A DNA stretch of 64,000 nt from Phytophthora colocasiae (taxonomy: Eukaryota > Oomycota > Peronosporomycetes > Peronosporales > Peronosporaceae). This document shows positions 37,664-49,530 of the stretch, in pieces. Position 1 is the stretch's first letter; every line of letters begins with the position of its first letter. The stretch covers positions 1,178,001 to 1,242,000 of the forward strand of contig JAGKQI010000046.1 of NCBI GenBank assembly GCA_018806915.1, in the 5' to 3' direction. Made by a program: the position numbers and the translations under genes. Below the pieces are notes generated by a model, which was not told where the DNA came from, did no database searches, and saw only the letters and a program-made list of their open reading frames with translations.

Positions 37664-37840
37664 CCGAGGTGGTGGATCTTCTATTGGTGAGGGCGCTCGC
37701 CAATGTGGAAGAAGAAGACTGGCAGCCTACTGCGAGTGGGCGCATTGTGTATTTACATGTGAAGAAAAGAAGGATGACCTCTGAGTGGGGATCGGATGCC
37801 AGCTAGGTCGATGCCCGATCACTTACTCAGATCTCAGGCG

Positions 37841-38110
37841 GGATCCTCGGGATCTCCAAGCTGGATCCTTGGGTTCTGAAGTCGGATCCTTGGGTTCTGA
37901 AGTTGGATCCTTGGGTTCTGAAGGCGGATCCTTGGGTTCTGAAGGCGGATCCTTGGGTTCTGAAGGCGGATCCTTGGGTCCTGAAGTCGGATCCTCGGGT
38001 TTTTGAAGTTGGATCCTTGGGTCCTAAGGCGGGATCCTCGGATCTCCGAGTTGGATCCTTGGGTTCTGAAGTCGGATCCTCGGGTTTTTGAAGTTGGATC
38101 CTTAAGTCTT
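37841..38110 (+). repeat. GGATCC array between pol and antisense ORF (E3 copy A)
   Basis: About 13 GGATCC sites in 270 bp, with units near GGATCCTTGGGTTCTGAAG (19 bp). Located where sense and antisense transcripts would converge. Confidence 0.85.
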
Positions 38111-38150
38111 TTGACAATGGGCCTCACTATCGTTTTTTGGACGATTGAAG

Positions 38151-38333
38151 TTAGAGTGTGCGGATCCTGAGTGAAAAAGCCAGAGTGGACGAGAAATATA
38201 TGGGAGTCGTGGCCGCAGCGGGGTCAGAAGGAGCTTGGTCACAATGAGGGCAAGGAAGTTGGGTTGTAGAGCGATCTTGGACGAAGAACACCGTGGTGTA
38301 CGCGATAGAACTGGCGTCGGCGGACCGATCCAT
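38151..38333 (-). pseudogene. Remnant of the antisense ORF in E3 copy A
   Basis: Begins MDRSADASS at 38,333 like the start of the antisense protein in copies B and C (MDRSADADSS) and keeps a damaged version of the CPHCD motif region. Similarity stops near 38,200; about 3 kb that encode the coiled coil, linker and C-terminal domain are deleted, and the array side follows directly. Confidence 0.75.
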
Positions 38334-38437
38334 TTTTTGCTGAAGTGGTGATTTGAAGAAGTGGCGGATCGGACTGAGAATTTGTATGGGAACGACGTGA
38401 TGCCGTCGTGCGGCAACAACCTCGTCCCAGGGGCGAT

Positions 38438-40044
38438 TGTGGTGAAGTGGATTTGTGGTGAAGTGGATTCAAATCAAACCAGATACGACGCAGAACGACC
38501 ACGATGATGGGTGACGTGCGACAGTGGTGCTACGATAAGGACAGGTCCCTGGAACTGGATACCTATTCTAGGGCGGACCCTAAGTTAGGACCCACTTGGC
38601 CTAGCTGACCTACGTTCGGATCCCACAGTTCTAAGTGCGGATCCGGTGGTCCTAAGTGCGGATCCGGCAATCCTAAGTGCGGATCCGGCAGTCTTAAGTG
38701 CGGATCCGGCAGTCTTAAGTGCGGATCCGGCAGTCCTTAAGTGCGGATCCGGCAGTCTTGGCGGATCCGGCAGTCCTTAAGTGCGATCCGGCGGGTCAAG
38801 TCGGATCCGGCAGTCGGTCCGGCGGATCCGGCAGTCCTTAAGTGCGGATCCGGCAGTCTTAAGTGCGGATCCGGCAGTCCTAAGTGCGGATCCGGAAGTC
38901 CTAAGTGCGGATCCTTTCAGACCCAAGATCCAGATCCAAGACTCAGGATCCGGCATCCTCAAGATCCAAGATCCCAAGATCCAGATCCAAGATCCCAAGA
39001 TCCAGATCCAAGACCCAGGATCCGGGATCCTCGAGATCCAAGATCCCAAGATCCGGGATCCGAGACTCAGGATCCGGGATCCTCAAGATCCAAGATCCCA
39101 AGATCCAGATCCAAGATCCTCGGATCCTGAAGCCGGATCCTCAAGATCCAAGATCCCAAGATCCAGATCCAAGACCCAGGATCCGGGATCCTCGAGATCC
39201 AAGATCCCAAGATCCGGGATCCGAGACTCAGGATCCGGGATCCTCAAGATCCAAGATCCCAAGATCCAGATCCAAGATCCTCGGATCCGGAGGTCGGATC
39301 CTAGGATCCAGGCTCGGATCCTCACGATCCAAGACATCGACGTAGTGGAGAAGTTGCAGGAGAGCCAGCATGATCCAAGATAGAGATTTGCGATGGGAAA
39401 GATAGGGTACAAGATGAGGAACTGTATAACCATAAATCAGAGAGTCGAATTTACCTTCTAGTGCGCAAGTGGTTTTCTTCAGGACCTAAGACAAGGGAAG
39501 AGGATAGTGTATTGGCCTCCCCTTAGTCTTCCTGCAAGTTTCTTCGCCTACCTAGCTACAGCTAAGACCGGATCCCTGATTTGGCCGGCTTACCTTACGC
39601 TAGTGAAGACCCCGGATCCAACGGTGTTGATTGCTTAACCGCAGGATCCCTCGACCTTTCAACACCCTCAAGACCAACCGCTACAGGAGGCGGCAAGCAA
39701 GACAGTAAAGGAAAGGAAAAGGAACCCCACAGCCACCAAGGCAACCCCGGATCCAAGGATCCACAAGATCTTCGAGTCCAAGACCAAGATCCCCCCAACC
39801 AGGACCTGTGTGCAGGAATACCCACGCAAGTCCAACCTCCCAAGTCCCCGCCAAGGACGTTCAAGCCCTCACGCCTGTGTACACTCTCCCGTTCCTGAGA
39901 GAGCAGATCCCGCCCACTGACGGGTACACAAGGTGAGCCTCAGCAACCCCACGGTTATCGGAGTACCCCCTCCGTTAGTCAGTGTCTGGGCGCCGTGTGT
40001 GAACGTTGGATCCCTGCTAATTCCAGCGGATCCACTACACCACA
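38438..40044 (+). repeat. Middle LTR shared by E3 copies A and B
   Basis: Preceded by the polypurine tract CCAGGGGCGAT and the antisense ORF start (the 3' end of copy A), and followed at 40,045 by a gag ATG (the 5' end of copy B). One LTR serves both. It matches 27,242-28,790 closely apart from array copy number (array 38,630-39,330) and differs from the B 3' LTR in the block around 39,440-39,560. Confidence 0.85.
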
Positions 40045-42356
40045 ATGGTGCGCGTGCCCGGATCTTTTGGGGACGGCGGATATCACCGTGAGTCCGAAGA
40101 GACTGTACAAGTGAAGGAAGAACCGGGAGAAGAAGTGCCGACGGTCGTTGGATCGCCGTCAGCACCGCTGAACGCTAGATCCACAGATCGACAGAGCCCT
40201 GGGAGGAGTTCTGTCGACAGGAAGGAGGTGAGTCTGGCAACAGACTCAGAAGAAAAACCTCCTCCTCCTCCCCAGGTCCCTTCGGGGACCCCCGCGGCTC
40301 AGAACCCGCGTTCTGGACCGCTGGGTGGGGATTCAGCGGCGAAAGCTGTTGGATCTTCATCCACCACCACCACCGCGCAGATCTCAGGTGGTAAAACGTC
40401 GAAGAAGAAGACGAAGACTGCGCGGAAGAAGCTGAAGGCACCAGGATCGGATGTCGATGAGAAGCCGGAGGTGAAATCGGAGTGGTCGTCGACCCAGCTG
40501 GAGGCTTCGTATCGCCGGATCGCGCTCGAGGACTTCCTCCGGGAAGACCCTGTGATGAGGATCCTACAACCCCAGTTGGTTGGATCCCTCACCGGCCTGA
40601 TCGCGGCACCGGCTCAGTCTACGAACAGTTTGGACTGCGCTTTGGATCTCCTACGCCTGCTCGAGGAAGCGGGTTTTGCTGCGGGTGCTTTCGACGGAGA
40701 TACCCTTTTCCGCTTGGATCACGACAGGATCCGTATCGCAGCGGCCTCGCTCTTCAGCCGACTGAAGCCCCTCGTCGGTGAGCGACGAGTGATCCGAGAT
40801 CCGATGTCCAAGCTAGCGCACTCCCCGGAGTACCAGACGGGATCCTCTCGATACGCCTCGGCGGAGTCCGAGGCAGGATCCGACAGTTCGTCTGAACCCC
40901 GACGTATGGCGCTCGGTCCCGCAGGCGCTGCTATGCTGACAGCCCGTATGCCGACTGATACCCTGGACGTCAAGCCGACTCGAACTCGAGATGCCCCGCT
41001 TGATCGGTCCCGTGTCGTGGATCAGCCGCCTGCATCCACTAACGGGCTGCAGGCTTACTTCCAATCGGCTATGGACAAGTTCCTGAAGAAGCAGCGGATG
41101 ACAGCGGTCCCACGAACCACGACGCGCGCTGCGGATCCTGTATATCGGGACGTCGAGATGGAGTCAGTGGGATCACACCCCGAGAACTGGGAGTATGACC
41201 CTGACGACCTCGACGGATCCGCTCCCCGGCGCACGGCAACGACCACTGCTGCCACAGCTTCAGCAGGATCAACCGCGGTTCAAAGGATCCGAATCTCGGC
41301 GATATCGGATCTGGAGGATTTCACGGGCAAGGATCACGATGAGGAACGAGCAAGAGCATGGATTAGTAAGGTCAAGTCAGCCTTCACGAGAGATCAAGCC
41401 TCCGACGAAGAAATGTGCCTCACCTTTGGAGATCTTCTCACTGGTCCGGCGCGAAACTGGTACCGACAGCTCAGCCGCTGAAGTGGAGTGATCTGCTGAA
41501 AGCCTTCCAGACGCAGTACTGCGGTCTTGGAGTCTCGGTGGCGTGGCAGTACTATCACGCTCGTAAGAGATCCGACGAGTCACCGTTGGAATACTTGTAT
41601 CGCCTCAACGTAGCGGGTCTTCGTGCTCGGGTGATGGTCAAGGACGGATATGCCAAAGCCCGCCGCGAGCACGTCGAACACTTCATCGAGACTCTCGGGG
41701 ATGCGGATCTGGCGGATCAACTGACGCTGCTTCGGCTCGCGGACGCGGATCAACTCGAGGACGTGTTGAGGGCCCGGGATCGCGCGAGGTCCAGGCAGAA
41801 GAAACCATCGTCAGGATCCAGCAAGTTCCGGTCGAAGACAACAACGGCCCCGCAGCCAACCGGCCCGACACGTGCGATCCGATCCATGCAAGTCGTAGAA
41901 TCTGATGGATCCGATTCCGATGACTCCGGATCCGACGGCGAGCTCCGCAGAGCATACGTAGCAGCCTCGAGTGATCGACCGACTACTTCAGCGCAAACTG
42001 GATCAGCGGAGACCAAGGCAGGATCTTCGGATCCCAAGAAGGATTCGGATCCAACCCAAGCCAACTCGGATCCAACACCACAAGACCGTCGACCACGCTT
42101 CTTCAATGAAGGACAGCGTTGCTCGCACTGCGGATTCAGGAAACATTCGGATCTTGGTTGCTGGAAGCGCCTCACCTGCCAGAAGTGCGGCAAGAAGGGC
42201 CATCCGTCGGATCGCTGCTTCTTCGTGTGTCGCGGCTGCAGAGAACTTCACGATCACGGCAAGTGCCAGATGGAGGAGTTCTACAACCTCATCCGACAAT
42301 GGTTCGATCCAAGCAAGCACATGCTTCCAGAAGCCGCCGAGAAGATGTTAAACTAG
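40045..42356 (+). pseudogene. gag: Gag of E3 copy B with a 10-base deletion
   Basis: Same layout as copy A. Near-identical to A for the first ~770 bp, then clearly diverged, then near-identical again after the gag stop. At 41,477 ten bases present in copy A are absent (Gln-Leu-Ser followed by TGA), breaking the capsid domain. The second part is open to 42,356 and keeps the zinc knuckles (CSHCGFRKH, CQKCGKKGH). The start ATG again abuts the LTR. Confidence 0.82.
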
Positions 42357-42395
42357 AACGCTCGCCGGGTTTGAATCCGGTACGAGACGAGCGTT
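42347..42395 (+). promoter_or_regulatory. Gag-Pol -1 frameshift signal (E3 copy B)
   Basis: Identical to the module in copy A: GTTAAAC at 42,347-42,353, TAG, 8-bp outer stem 42,357-42,364 with 42,388-42,395, inner hairpin and 7-nt bulge. Confidence 0.8.
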
Positions 42396-44826
42396 CAACG
42401 TCTTACATCTATGCATATGTGAACAAGAAGGCCATGGATCAAGTTAGCAACAAGCGAACGGATCTATTGGATAATACATGTGAACTTCATGGGAAACGTA
42501 CGGCTAGAGTTGCAAGCTTCCGCTCTACAGACGATGAATACCAGAGATCCGAGATCGCCATGTCCTTGGATCTCATGCCTGGAGAGTCACGCGGGTACTG
42601 GAAGTACCATGTCCCCAGCAAACACTTCAAGCAGGCCAAGGCAACGTGCAAGATCAACAATGCCAAGTCCACCGTGCTTCTTGACTCGGGATCCGAGGTG
42701 TCGATCATCGATGCCGCCTTTGCTCGTAAGGTTGGATCCCAGATTGATACTAGTCAAACACAAGAATGCCTCGGAATTGGTGAGCAGCTGTATATTGCAG
42801 CAGGCAAAACAAGGATCAAGGTTACCTTGGCTGGGTACTTGGTGTACTTCTGCGACGTCTGGGTCGGCGAGGATCTGCCACCCGATTGCGACGCGATCCT
42901 CGGCATGGACTTCATGGTACCAGCCGGGATCCGACTCGACTTGGGCGATGGATCCGTGTGCCTCCATGACGAGATCCGAGTGCGACTCCATGGGCGACGA
43001 CAGATCTTCAGCGGCCGAGCTCGTCCGCTACTCCTCCAGGAAGGTATACGACTGGAGCCTGGCGAGACCTTCGAGCACCCGGACCGGGTCCATCTCAAGG
43101 AGTACGAGAAACTGTGGTTACGAAGGGGCAAGCAATGGGTACCGACGTTAGCACAAGGTCCAGGCAAGATCCGCTATCTACAACTTACCAACGTCGGTGA
43201 GAAGGCGATCTCTCTCAACCACAACGAAGAGATCGGCATGTGGCTGGCCGGGGATCACGTTCCCCGCACCCGGGCTACATCTCCGTCGGATCCAGGCGCT
43301 ACAACGAATGGCAGAACCTGCCATGAGCGCCACGACGGAGATCCCGCCGCCACCGCGCCCTGAAGGAGCCTTGGGAGCTTGAGCCGGCGGTCGATCGGCC
43401 GAAGTACGCGGAGCCGAAGGGGATCCTGAAGCGCCCCTCCCACACGGCAGTCGTGTCCCGCTGTCCCGGCTCACCCCCAATGTCGGACCGGATCCTTGAA
43501 GGGGCGGTCGATTGGCGAGACGAGATCCAGCCCGGTGGGGCGGATCCGTCGGCGGTTGAGCCCCAAGCGCACCGCCGTGTCAGTTTTGGGCCAGAGATCG
43601 AAGAGGGTGAGGCCCCGGTATCATCGGATCCAGGAGCGTCCTCGTACGCTCGGATCCGAGAGCCACAGCCAAAAGGATCCTCCGGATCCTCTCCAGCTTG
43701 CCGGGTTGAAGATCCGACGACGAGTACTGTCTCTGGCCAGAGACTGGGCGCCACCGTTGAGGATCGGCAGCATGTCTGCGCGACAGACGACGGCAATCAC
43801 TCCGACAAATCAGTCGGAGATGATGTTTTGGGGCACCCTGAGGCGAATACCCATGCCCCTCTAGCAAAGTTGGTATGGGCATGTAGTGCGAAGCAAGGCG
43901 CGTCTAACGAGCCATCGCACGCCCCAAACGGAGCGCCAGAAGCTGAGGGATCCGTGTCGATACGACTGCTGAAAGGTTGCCCTGTCTCTGCGCAGAGCCG
44001 GGACAACAACGCCGAAGGGTCGCCCCATAATCATGAGACAGGTGACCATCATTCCGATGGCACAGTCGGACATGATGTTTTGGAGCGCCCTGCAGTCCAC
44101 ACTGATGCCCAGGAGCACGGAGAACCACCACCGAATGCGCCTATTCAAGAGCTTTCCAACGAGGTCCCTCACGCCACGCAGCGACATCTACAAGTAAAGT
44201 CGGATCCTTACCCGGCACAGCTTGAAGATCAGCGTCGCGCATGCGACGTAGGTCGGGGACGGGACATGTCCGAACGGTCGCCTGATTCCGCACTTAGTGG
44301 GGATCTGAGCTCCTTACACAAAGATGAGCGAGCAGCGGTGACGGCCTGCAGGAAGGGCGCTGCCAATGGCGAGGCACCCAGGACGATCTACGCGCGTGTC
44401 AAGGGTGCTACAGATGCGCCTCGGCAAGGCGAAGACGATGATGTGCGCCAAGGCAAGATCGAAGACTCAGGGGCGCCAAGGACGCTGGACGAAGGTGTAG
44501 CGGCGCATGAGGAGCTGGACCGACGGACGGAGACGTGCGTGGATACACCAAGGACTCCGGAGGATGATCAGAGAGCGGAAAGAGGCGCGACCAAGGGTGA
44601 TCCTACTGGTGGAATTGGCTGGAAAGCTGGAAGTGCCGCTGGAGGGCCTGCCGAAGGAGGTGCCGCTCATGAGCCGGATCCCGCCACAAGGAAGTTGGAT
44701 CCTGCGAGCCATCTAACAGCCAGTGACCGGCCAGCAGTCGAGACGAATGATCCGTCACCAGCGTCAGGAAGTGAAGATCGTGAGGACACCTCTCGAGGTT
44801 GGATCCCGACCGGATCCCGTGGCTGA
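42357..44826 (+). pseudogene. pol: Pol of E3 copy B: protease and repetitive linker, frameshifted
   Basis: The protease (LLDSGSEVSII, ILGMDFM) is open to about 43,270. One-base losses at 43,270 and 43,320 and a gain at 43,362, all in short homopolymers relative to copy A, disturb the frame. The linker is open again 43,453-44,826 with the same tandem-repeat landmarks (DDGNHSDKSVG, GDHHSDGTVG) and ends in TGA after a deletion in the 8-residue repeat zone. Confidence 0.75.
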
Positions 44827-45778
44827 GTCCCCGCCGGATCTCGAGGTTGGTGCCCAGCCGGATCCCGGATCCTCTGCCCGATCACTCGCTGCGGTCGGAT
44901 CATCGGATCCCGTCGTGAAACCTCGGACGGATCCCAGTTCCACGGAAGTTTACGTCGACGACGAAGTGTTCGTGCACGAGAATGGCGAAGCTTATGCGGA
45001 GGATCTCGAGAAGGAGATGGCGGTGCTACCGGAGGTTGTGATGGCTACGGTCGAAGTGAAGATCGAGGATCTCCAAGTGGGGGATCCAGCCTCCAACACG
45101 CCCGAAGAGATCCAACGGCTGGCGAATGAGATCTGGAAGTACAAGCACCTGCTGATTGGGAAGGGTAACGCCTTACCCCCTCCTGCTGTAGGCGCGATCT
45201 GTGACATCGATGTGGGAGACGCCAAGCCGATCGCCCAGCGAGTACGCAAAGTGGCACCGCAGTATCGTGAGAAGCTCTCGGATCTGATCAAAGGGCTGTT
45301 GCAAGCGAAGATCATCCAAGTCTCTACGTCGCCGTGGGCCTCGCCAATCGTTGTGATCATTAAGAAGAACGGCGTTGATATCCGACTCTGCATCGATTAC
45401 CGCCTGGTGAACAGTTTGACAAGGCTGATGGTGTACCCAATGCCTCTCATCAACGATCTACTGGAGGATCTCGACGCCGTGTTGTGGTACTGTTCTCTCG
45501 ATATGGCTAGTGGTTTCTGGGTAGTGTCAATGACGGATCGTGCGAGGGCCATCTCGGCGTTTACTACCCCGTTTGGATTGTTTGAGTGGAATCGAATGCC
45601 GTTTGGTCTTAAGAATGCCCCACAGATCTACCAACGTTTGTTGGACTCTACGGATTCCTACGGATCCCACCCACGGCCGGATCCGGATCCGCGTTGGATC
45701 TCTTCCGAGACGGGATCCCGGAGACGGATGGTAAACCGTCTGTACTGGGACGAAGGTCGTACATCGATGACATCTTAG
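44723..45778 (+). pseudogene. pol: Pol of E3 copy B: RT N-terminal part
   Basis: Carries the region before RT without the TAA of copy A (reads GEAYAEDLEK) and RT up to PFGLKNAPQIYQRLLD. A 7-base deletion near 45,650 then shifts the frame, so the catalytic YIDD is read only in the next frame. Confidence 0.8.
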
Positions 45779-48246
45779 TGACGGCTGGATCTTGGGATCA
45801 CCTGTGTGAGCGGGTGCATCTGCTGCTGGAGGCTTGTGACAAGTGGAACCTGTCAATTAGTGTGGCCAAGAGCTTTTGGGGACTGAGGAAGGTCGATTAC
45901 TTGGGACACCAAGTGTCTAATGAGGGATTGGAGGCGCATCCGAAGGATCGAGAAGCGCTGGTGGATCTCGCGTTCCCGAGATCATTGCGAGCTATGCAAT
46001 CCTTCCTGGGTAGTTTAAATTACTACGCTCGATTCATCGAAGATATGGCGGTCTACGCGTCAGTACTCTACGAACTGAGGGAGGTCGACTTCGCGGAGTT
46101 GAGATCCAGCCGCAAGATCCTGCCGCCAATAAACCCGACAGTCGAAGATTCGAAGGATCCGACAGATCCGAGAGATCCAGACGAGAAATGGATCCGTGCT
46201 TCAGCCGCTTTCGAGGCCTTGAAGAAGAAGATCGCTATGACTCCTACGCTTCGGCATTTCGATCCCGACAAGCAACCGGTGGTGATCGTCTACGCCAGCG
46301 AATGGGCCATCTCAGCTTCCCTGACGCAGGACCACGACGGGATCTACATGCCGGTGATGTTCGCCAGTAGATCTCTGAAGCCGAATGAGATAAACTATGG
46401 GATCGTGGAGAAGGAAGTGTTAGCTCTGCTAAGGATCCTGGATCTCGGGTATTCCATGTTGGTTGGACGACGGATCCGGATCCTAACCAGGCACTCTACC
46501 CTCGGATGGCTGTTCCGTTCTACCGGACTACAAGGAAGATTGAGCCAATGGGCGGCATTGTTATCGCCTTGGACCTTGGAGATCACGAAGTGTACGAAAG
46601 GGGAGGACGAGATCCTTGGATCCCTCGCCGCAAGTATCACCCCGAGATCCGAGGTGGACCAAGCGTTGGTGAGCATCGCCCCAAGGAAGGAACCGCGTCG
46701 AGCGATCCAGATGCCGGTGCCAACTGTGAAGCCAGAGGAAGAGTTGTGGGTGGTTAGTTTTGACGGATCCGCCAGGGTAAAACGTGGTGGAGGATCCTTC
46801 AGTGCGATTGTATGGAAGCTGCTCGAATGGAAGGTGGTTAAAGCAGCGTCTCGGTACGCGGAGAGTCTGACAGTCAACGAAGCGGAGTACAACGGACTTC
46901 TATTGTGTTTCGAGCTGCTCGAAGATCTGACTAAGGGACGACTCATTATCTGCGGAGATTCGAATCTGGTGATCCGCCAGATGCGTGGGGAGATCGACTG
47001 TAAAGCGCCAGCTCTGACGCTGCTGAGACAGAAGGCACTGGCACAGCTCCGGGAATGGCCGGACCACGACTTGCTACATGTGAAACGAGCGTGGAACGCC
47101 AGCGCCGATAGCTTGGCCAGCGCAGCATTGCAGCGAGAGAGTGGGAATGCCGTCGACCAGGAAGGGGATCGCGAGGATCTCGTCACCCTAAATCGATTGG
47201 ATGAGATCCTGACCTCAGGATCCGAGGATCCAAAGCCACGGGTCAGTGCAGTCACCACCCGAAGACAGGCCAGAGAGGGGAAACCCCGAGTACTCGACGA
47301 AGAGTCCGTGCAGCAGCTGAGAATTGACCGGATCCGACGATCCCAAGACGAGGAAACATGGATCTCCAACCTGAAGTCGTTCTTGCGAGGACAGCTGACG
47401 GATCTGACTGCGGCTGAAGCCAAGACGTGCCGTCTGCCAGCCGACAATTTCGAGTTGGACGAGGATGAGCTGTTGTTCTATTGCGCACCTTCACGAAGGA
47501 CCGAAGCAGATCGAGACGGATTGTTACGATTGGTTATACCTGAGACGTTGCAAGCAGACCTACTGCATCACTATCATGTGAGTTTGGAAGGGGGTCATCA
47601 GGGGATTGGGCGTACGTACCAGAGGATCAAGGACCACTTCTACTGGAGAGGCCTTTTCAAATCCGTACAGCAGTTTGTCGGAGGGTGCGTGGATTGGCGA
47701 GACGGGCAAGGACGACCCACAATTCGCGGTGTGTCGCCGGGTAATATCCGAGCCACTTACCCGTTTCAAGTGATCGCTATGGATCATATACCTTCGCTAC
47801 CGAGATCCGAGAAAGGGAACACTGAGCTGCTAGTATGGGTGGATCTCTTTACCGGTTACGTGATTGTCAATGCTAACAACTCGCGAACGGCCCAGGCCAT
47901 CGCGGAGTCCTATGAGATCTGCGTATTTCGACGGTTCGGTGCCAGCCAGGTGATCCGACACGACCGAGAACCCGGGTTTATGTCCGACTTCTTTCGTGCT
48001 TTCAACCGGATCCTAGGCCAGCGCCAGAGAGCCACTATGGCCTATCGACCACAATCGAATGGCACAGCCGAGCGGATGGTGCAGACAATCACGCGGGCGA
48101 TCAAGATGTACGTCCAGGATCCCGACCAGCGAGACTGGGACGAGTACGCAGAACGCCTGACTTTCGCCCTGAACACTGCACAAGATCGGACTAGGGCGAC
48201 ACGCCGTTCTACCTCGCCCATGGCTGGGATCCCAAGACAACCCTAG
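45694..48246 (+). CDS. pol: Pol of E3 copy B: RT catalytic end, two RNase H domains, integrase
   Basis: 850 codons open: RSYIDDILVT, GHQVSNEGL (no stop here, unlike A), degenerate first RNase H (YASEWA, TRHSTL), intact second RNase H (SFDGS, NEAEYNG, CGDSNL, SADSLA), integrase core (AMDHI, RHDREP, NGTAERM). In the integrase zinc finger two compensating one-base changes at 47,695-47,712 turn the conserved CVDCETGKG into CVDWRDGQG, removing the last zinc-binding Cys. A one-base deletion at 48,198 ends the frame. Confidence 0.85.
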   Translation: MDLFRDGIPETDGKPSVLGRRSYIDDILVTAGSWDHLCERVHLLLEACDKWNLSISVAKSFWGLRKVDYLGHQVSNEGLEAHPKDREALVDLAFPRSLRAMQSFLGSLNYYARFIEDMAVYASVLYELREVDFAELRSSRKILPPINPTVEDSKDPTDPRDPDEKWIRASAAFEALKKKIAMTPTLRHFDPDKQPVVIVYASEWAISASLTQDHDGIYMPVMFASRSLKPNEINYGIVEKEVLALLRILDLGYSMLVGRRIRILTRHSTLGWLFRSTGLQGRLSQWAALLSPWTLEITKCTKGEDEILGSLAASITPRSEVDQALVSIAPRKEPRRAIQMPVPTVKPEEELWVVSFDGSARVKRGGGSFSAIVWKLLEWKVVKAASRYAESLTVNEAEYNGLLLCFELLEDLTKGRLIICGDSNLVIRQMRGEIDCKAPALTLLRQKALAQLREWPDHDLLHVKRAWNASADSLASAALQRESGNAVDQEGDREDLVTLNRLDEILTSGSEDPKPRVSAVTTRRQAREGKPRVLDEESVQQLRIDRIRRSQDEETWISNLKSFLRGQLTDLTAAEAKTCRLPADNFELDEDELLFYCAPSRRTEADRDGLLRLVIPETLQADLLHHYHVSLEGGHQGIGRTYQRIKDHFYWRGLFKSVQQFVGGCVDWRDGQGRPTIRGVSPGNIRATYPFQVIAMDHIPSLPRSEKGNTELLVWVDLFTGYVIVNANNSRTAQAIAESYEICVFRRFGASQVIRHDREPGFMSDFFRAFNRILGQRQRATMAYRPQSNGTAERMVQTITRAIKMYVQDPDQRDWDEYAERLTFALNTAQDRTRATRRSTSPMAGIPRQP

Positions 48247-48436
48247 AAGCAACGCTCTCGCTGGGGAATACCGGGCGCCGTGATGTAGATCCACGACGTT
48301 GGAGGTATCAGATCCAGCGGCACTATCAACTAGCCAGAGCTGAGGTGAATGACCGTTTGAAGCAGGCAATCTCGGATCGTGCCGACAGGCAGAGCGAAAC
48401 GGCGACGCAACACCCCATCGAGGCTGGATCCCAAGT

Positions 48437-48937
48437 GTGGCTGTTCTTAGACAGAGTCAAGGAGGGTACGCCAAAAAGCTCGCTCATCTGTGGCATGGAC
48501 CGTTCCGTGTGGCAGAAATGGCGAACGAGTATGCAGTCCGTTTAGAGGTCGCTGGTACAGACTATCGTTTGTTTCCGGTAGTGCACATCTCTAAGTTGAA
48601 GCCAGTCAGGACGTTCCCAGATCGACCGAAGATCCAGTTGACGGTGGACGAAGCAGACCGTTTGGACTTCGATGAAGCCTTGTTGCCGGAAGACAGCTGG
48701 GATCGCGATCTGGAAGACGACGAGTTCGAAGTCGAGCGGATCACAGACGTCCGGACGGGGCGACCCACTCGATATGGCCGGATCCGCCGAGAATTCCAAG
48801 TTTTCTGGAAGGGATACGAGGATCCTACCTGGGTAGATGAAGCAGACCTGAACTGTGGTGCGTTGCTGCATGAGTTCCTCCAAGAACGGAGTAAAAAGAA
48901 CCGATTCCAAGCAATGCAGTCACATGAAGAGGAGTAG
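48437..48937 (+). CDS. pol: Pol of E3 copy B: integrase C-terminal domain and chromodomain
   Basis: KKLAHLWHGPFRV, VHISKLKP and the chromodomain EFQVFWKGYEDPTWV. The frame is offset from the preceding one by a one-base loss at about 48,466, shared with copy C but not copy A. Confidence 0.8.
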   Translation: MAVLRQSQGGYAKKLAHLWHGPFRVAEMANEYAVRLEVAGTDYRLFPVVHISKLKPVRTFPDRPKIQLTVDEADRLDFDEALLPEDSWDRDLEDDEFEVERITDVRTGRPTRYGRIRREFQVFWKGYEDPTWVDEADLNCGALLHEFLQERSKKNRFQAMQSHEEE

Positions 48938-49089
48938 CCGAGGTGGTGGATTTTCCATTGGTGAGGGCGCTCGCCAATGTGGAAGAGAAGACTGGCAGTT
49001 TACTGCAAGTGGACGCGCTGTATGTTTACATTTGAAGAAAAGAAGGTTGACCCCTGAAGAAGGAACAGATGCCGGCCAAATCGATGCCT

Positions 49090-49530
49090 TGTCACCTTGG
49101 GTCCTGAGGTTGGATCCTCGGATCTCCGAGTGGATCCTTGGGTTTTTGAAGTCGGATCCTTGGGTCCTGAAGTTGGATCCTCGGATCTCCGAGTGGATCC
49201 TTGGGTTTTTGAAGTCGGATCCTTGGGTCCTGAAGTTAGATCCTCGGATCTCCGAGTGGATCCTTGGGTCTTTGAAGTTGGATCCTTGGGTCCTGAGGTT
49301 GGATCCTCGGATCTCCGAGTGGATCCTTGGGTTTTTGAAGTTGGATCCTTGGGTCCTGAGGTTGGACCCTCGGATCCCCAAGTTTGGATCCTTGGATCCT
49401 GAGGTTGGATCTTCGGATCTCAGAATTTGGATCTTTGGATCTTTGGACCCTCGGATCTCAGAATTTGGATCTTTGGATCTTTGGATCCTCGGATCTCAGA
49501 GTTTGGGTCCTTGGATCCTGAAGTCGGATT
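49090..49530 (+). repeat. GGATCC array between pol and antisense ORF (E3 copy B)
   Basis: Units of about 58 bp (GGATCCTTGGGTTTTTGAAG, then GGATCCTTGGGTCCTGAAG, then TCGGATCTCCGAGT) repeated about five times, then degenerating into TTTGGATCT units. It lies directly before the antisense stop codon. Open frames across it are low complexity. Confidence 0.85.

Larger units (their letters stand above)
27242..40044 (+). mobile_element. Ty3/Gypsy element E3, copy A (LTR to LTR)
   Basis: 5' LTR 27,242-28,790, internal region 28,791-38,437, and an LTR at 38,438-40,044 shared with copy B. Termini are TGTGGTG/CACCACA. The internal part has gag, pol with several stops and frameshifts, a GGATCC array and only the first ~45 codons of the antisense ORF. 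The copy is dead as it stands. GGATCC occurs at very high density throughout. Confidence 0.88.

Noticed and set aside
37841..38110. Regular repeats suggesting a CRISPR-like array
   Set aside because: Units are contiguous with degenerate borders and no unique spacers; no cas genes; eukaryotic context.
46395..47447. 350-codon minus-strand ORF inside copy B pol
   Set aside because: Mirror frame of the second RNase H and integrase linker; Ser/Arg-rich composition as expected of a shadow, and not aligned with the real antisense module.
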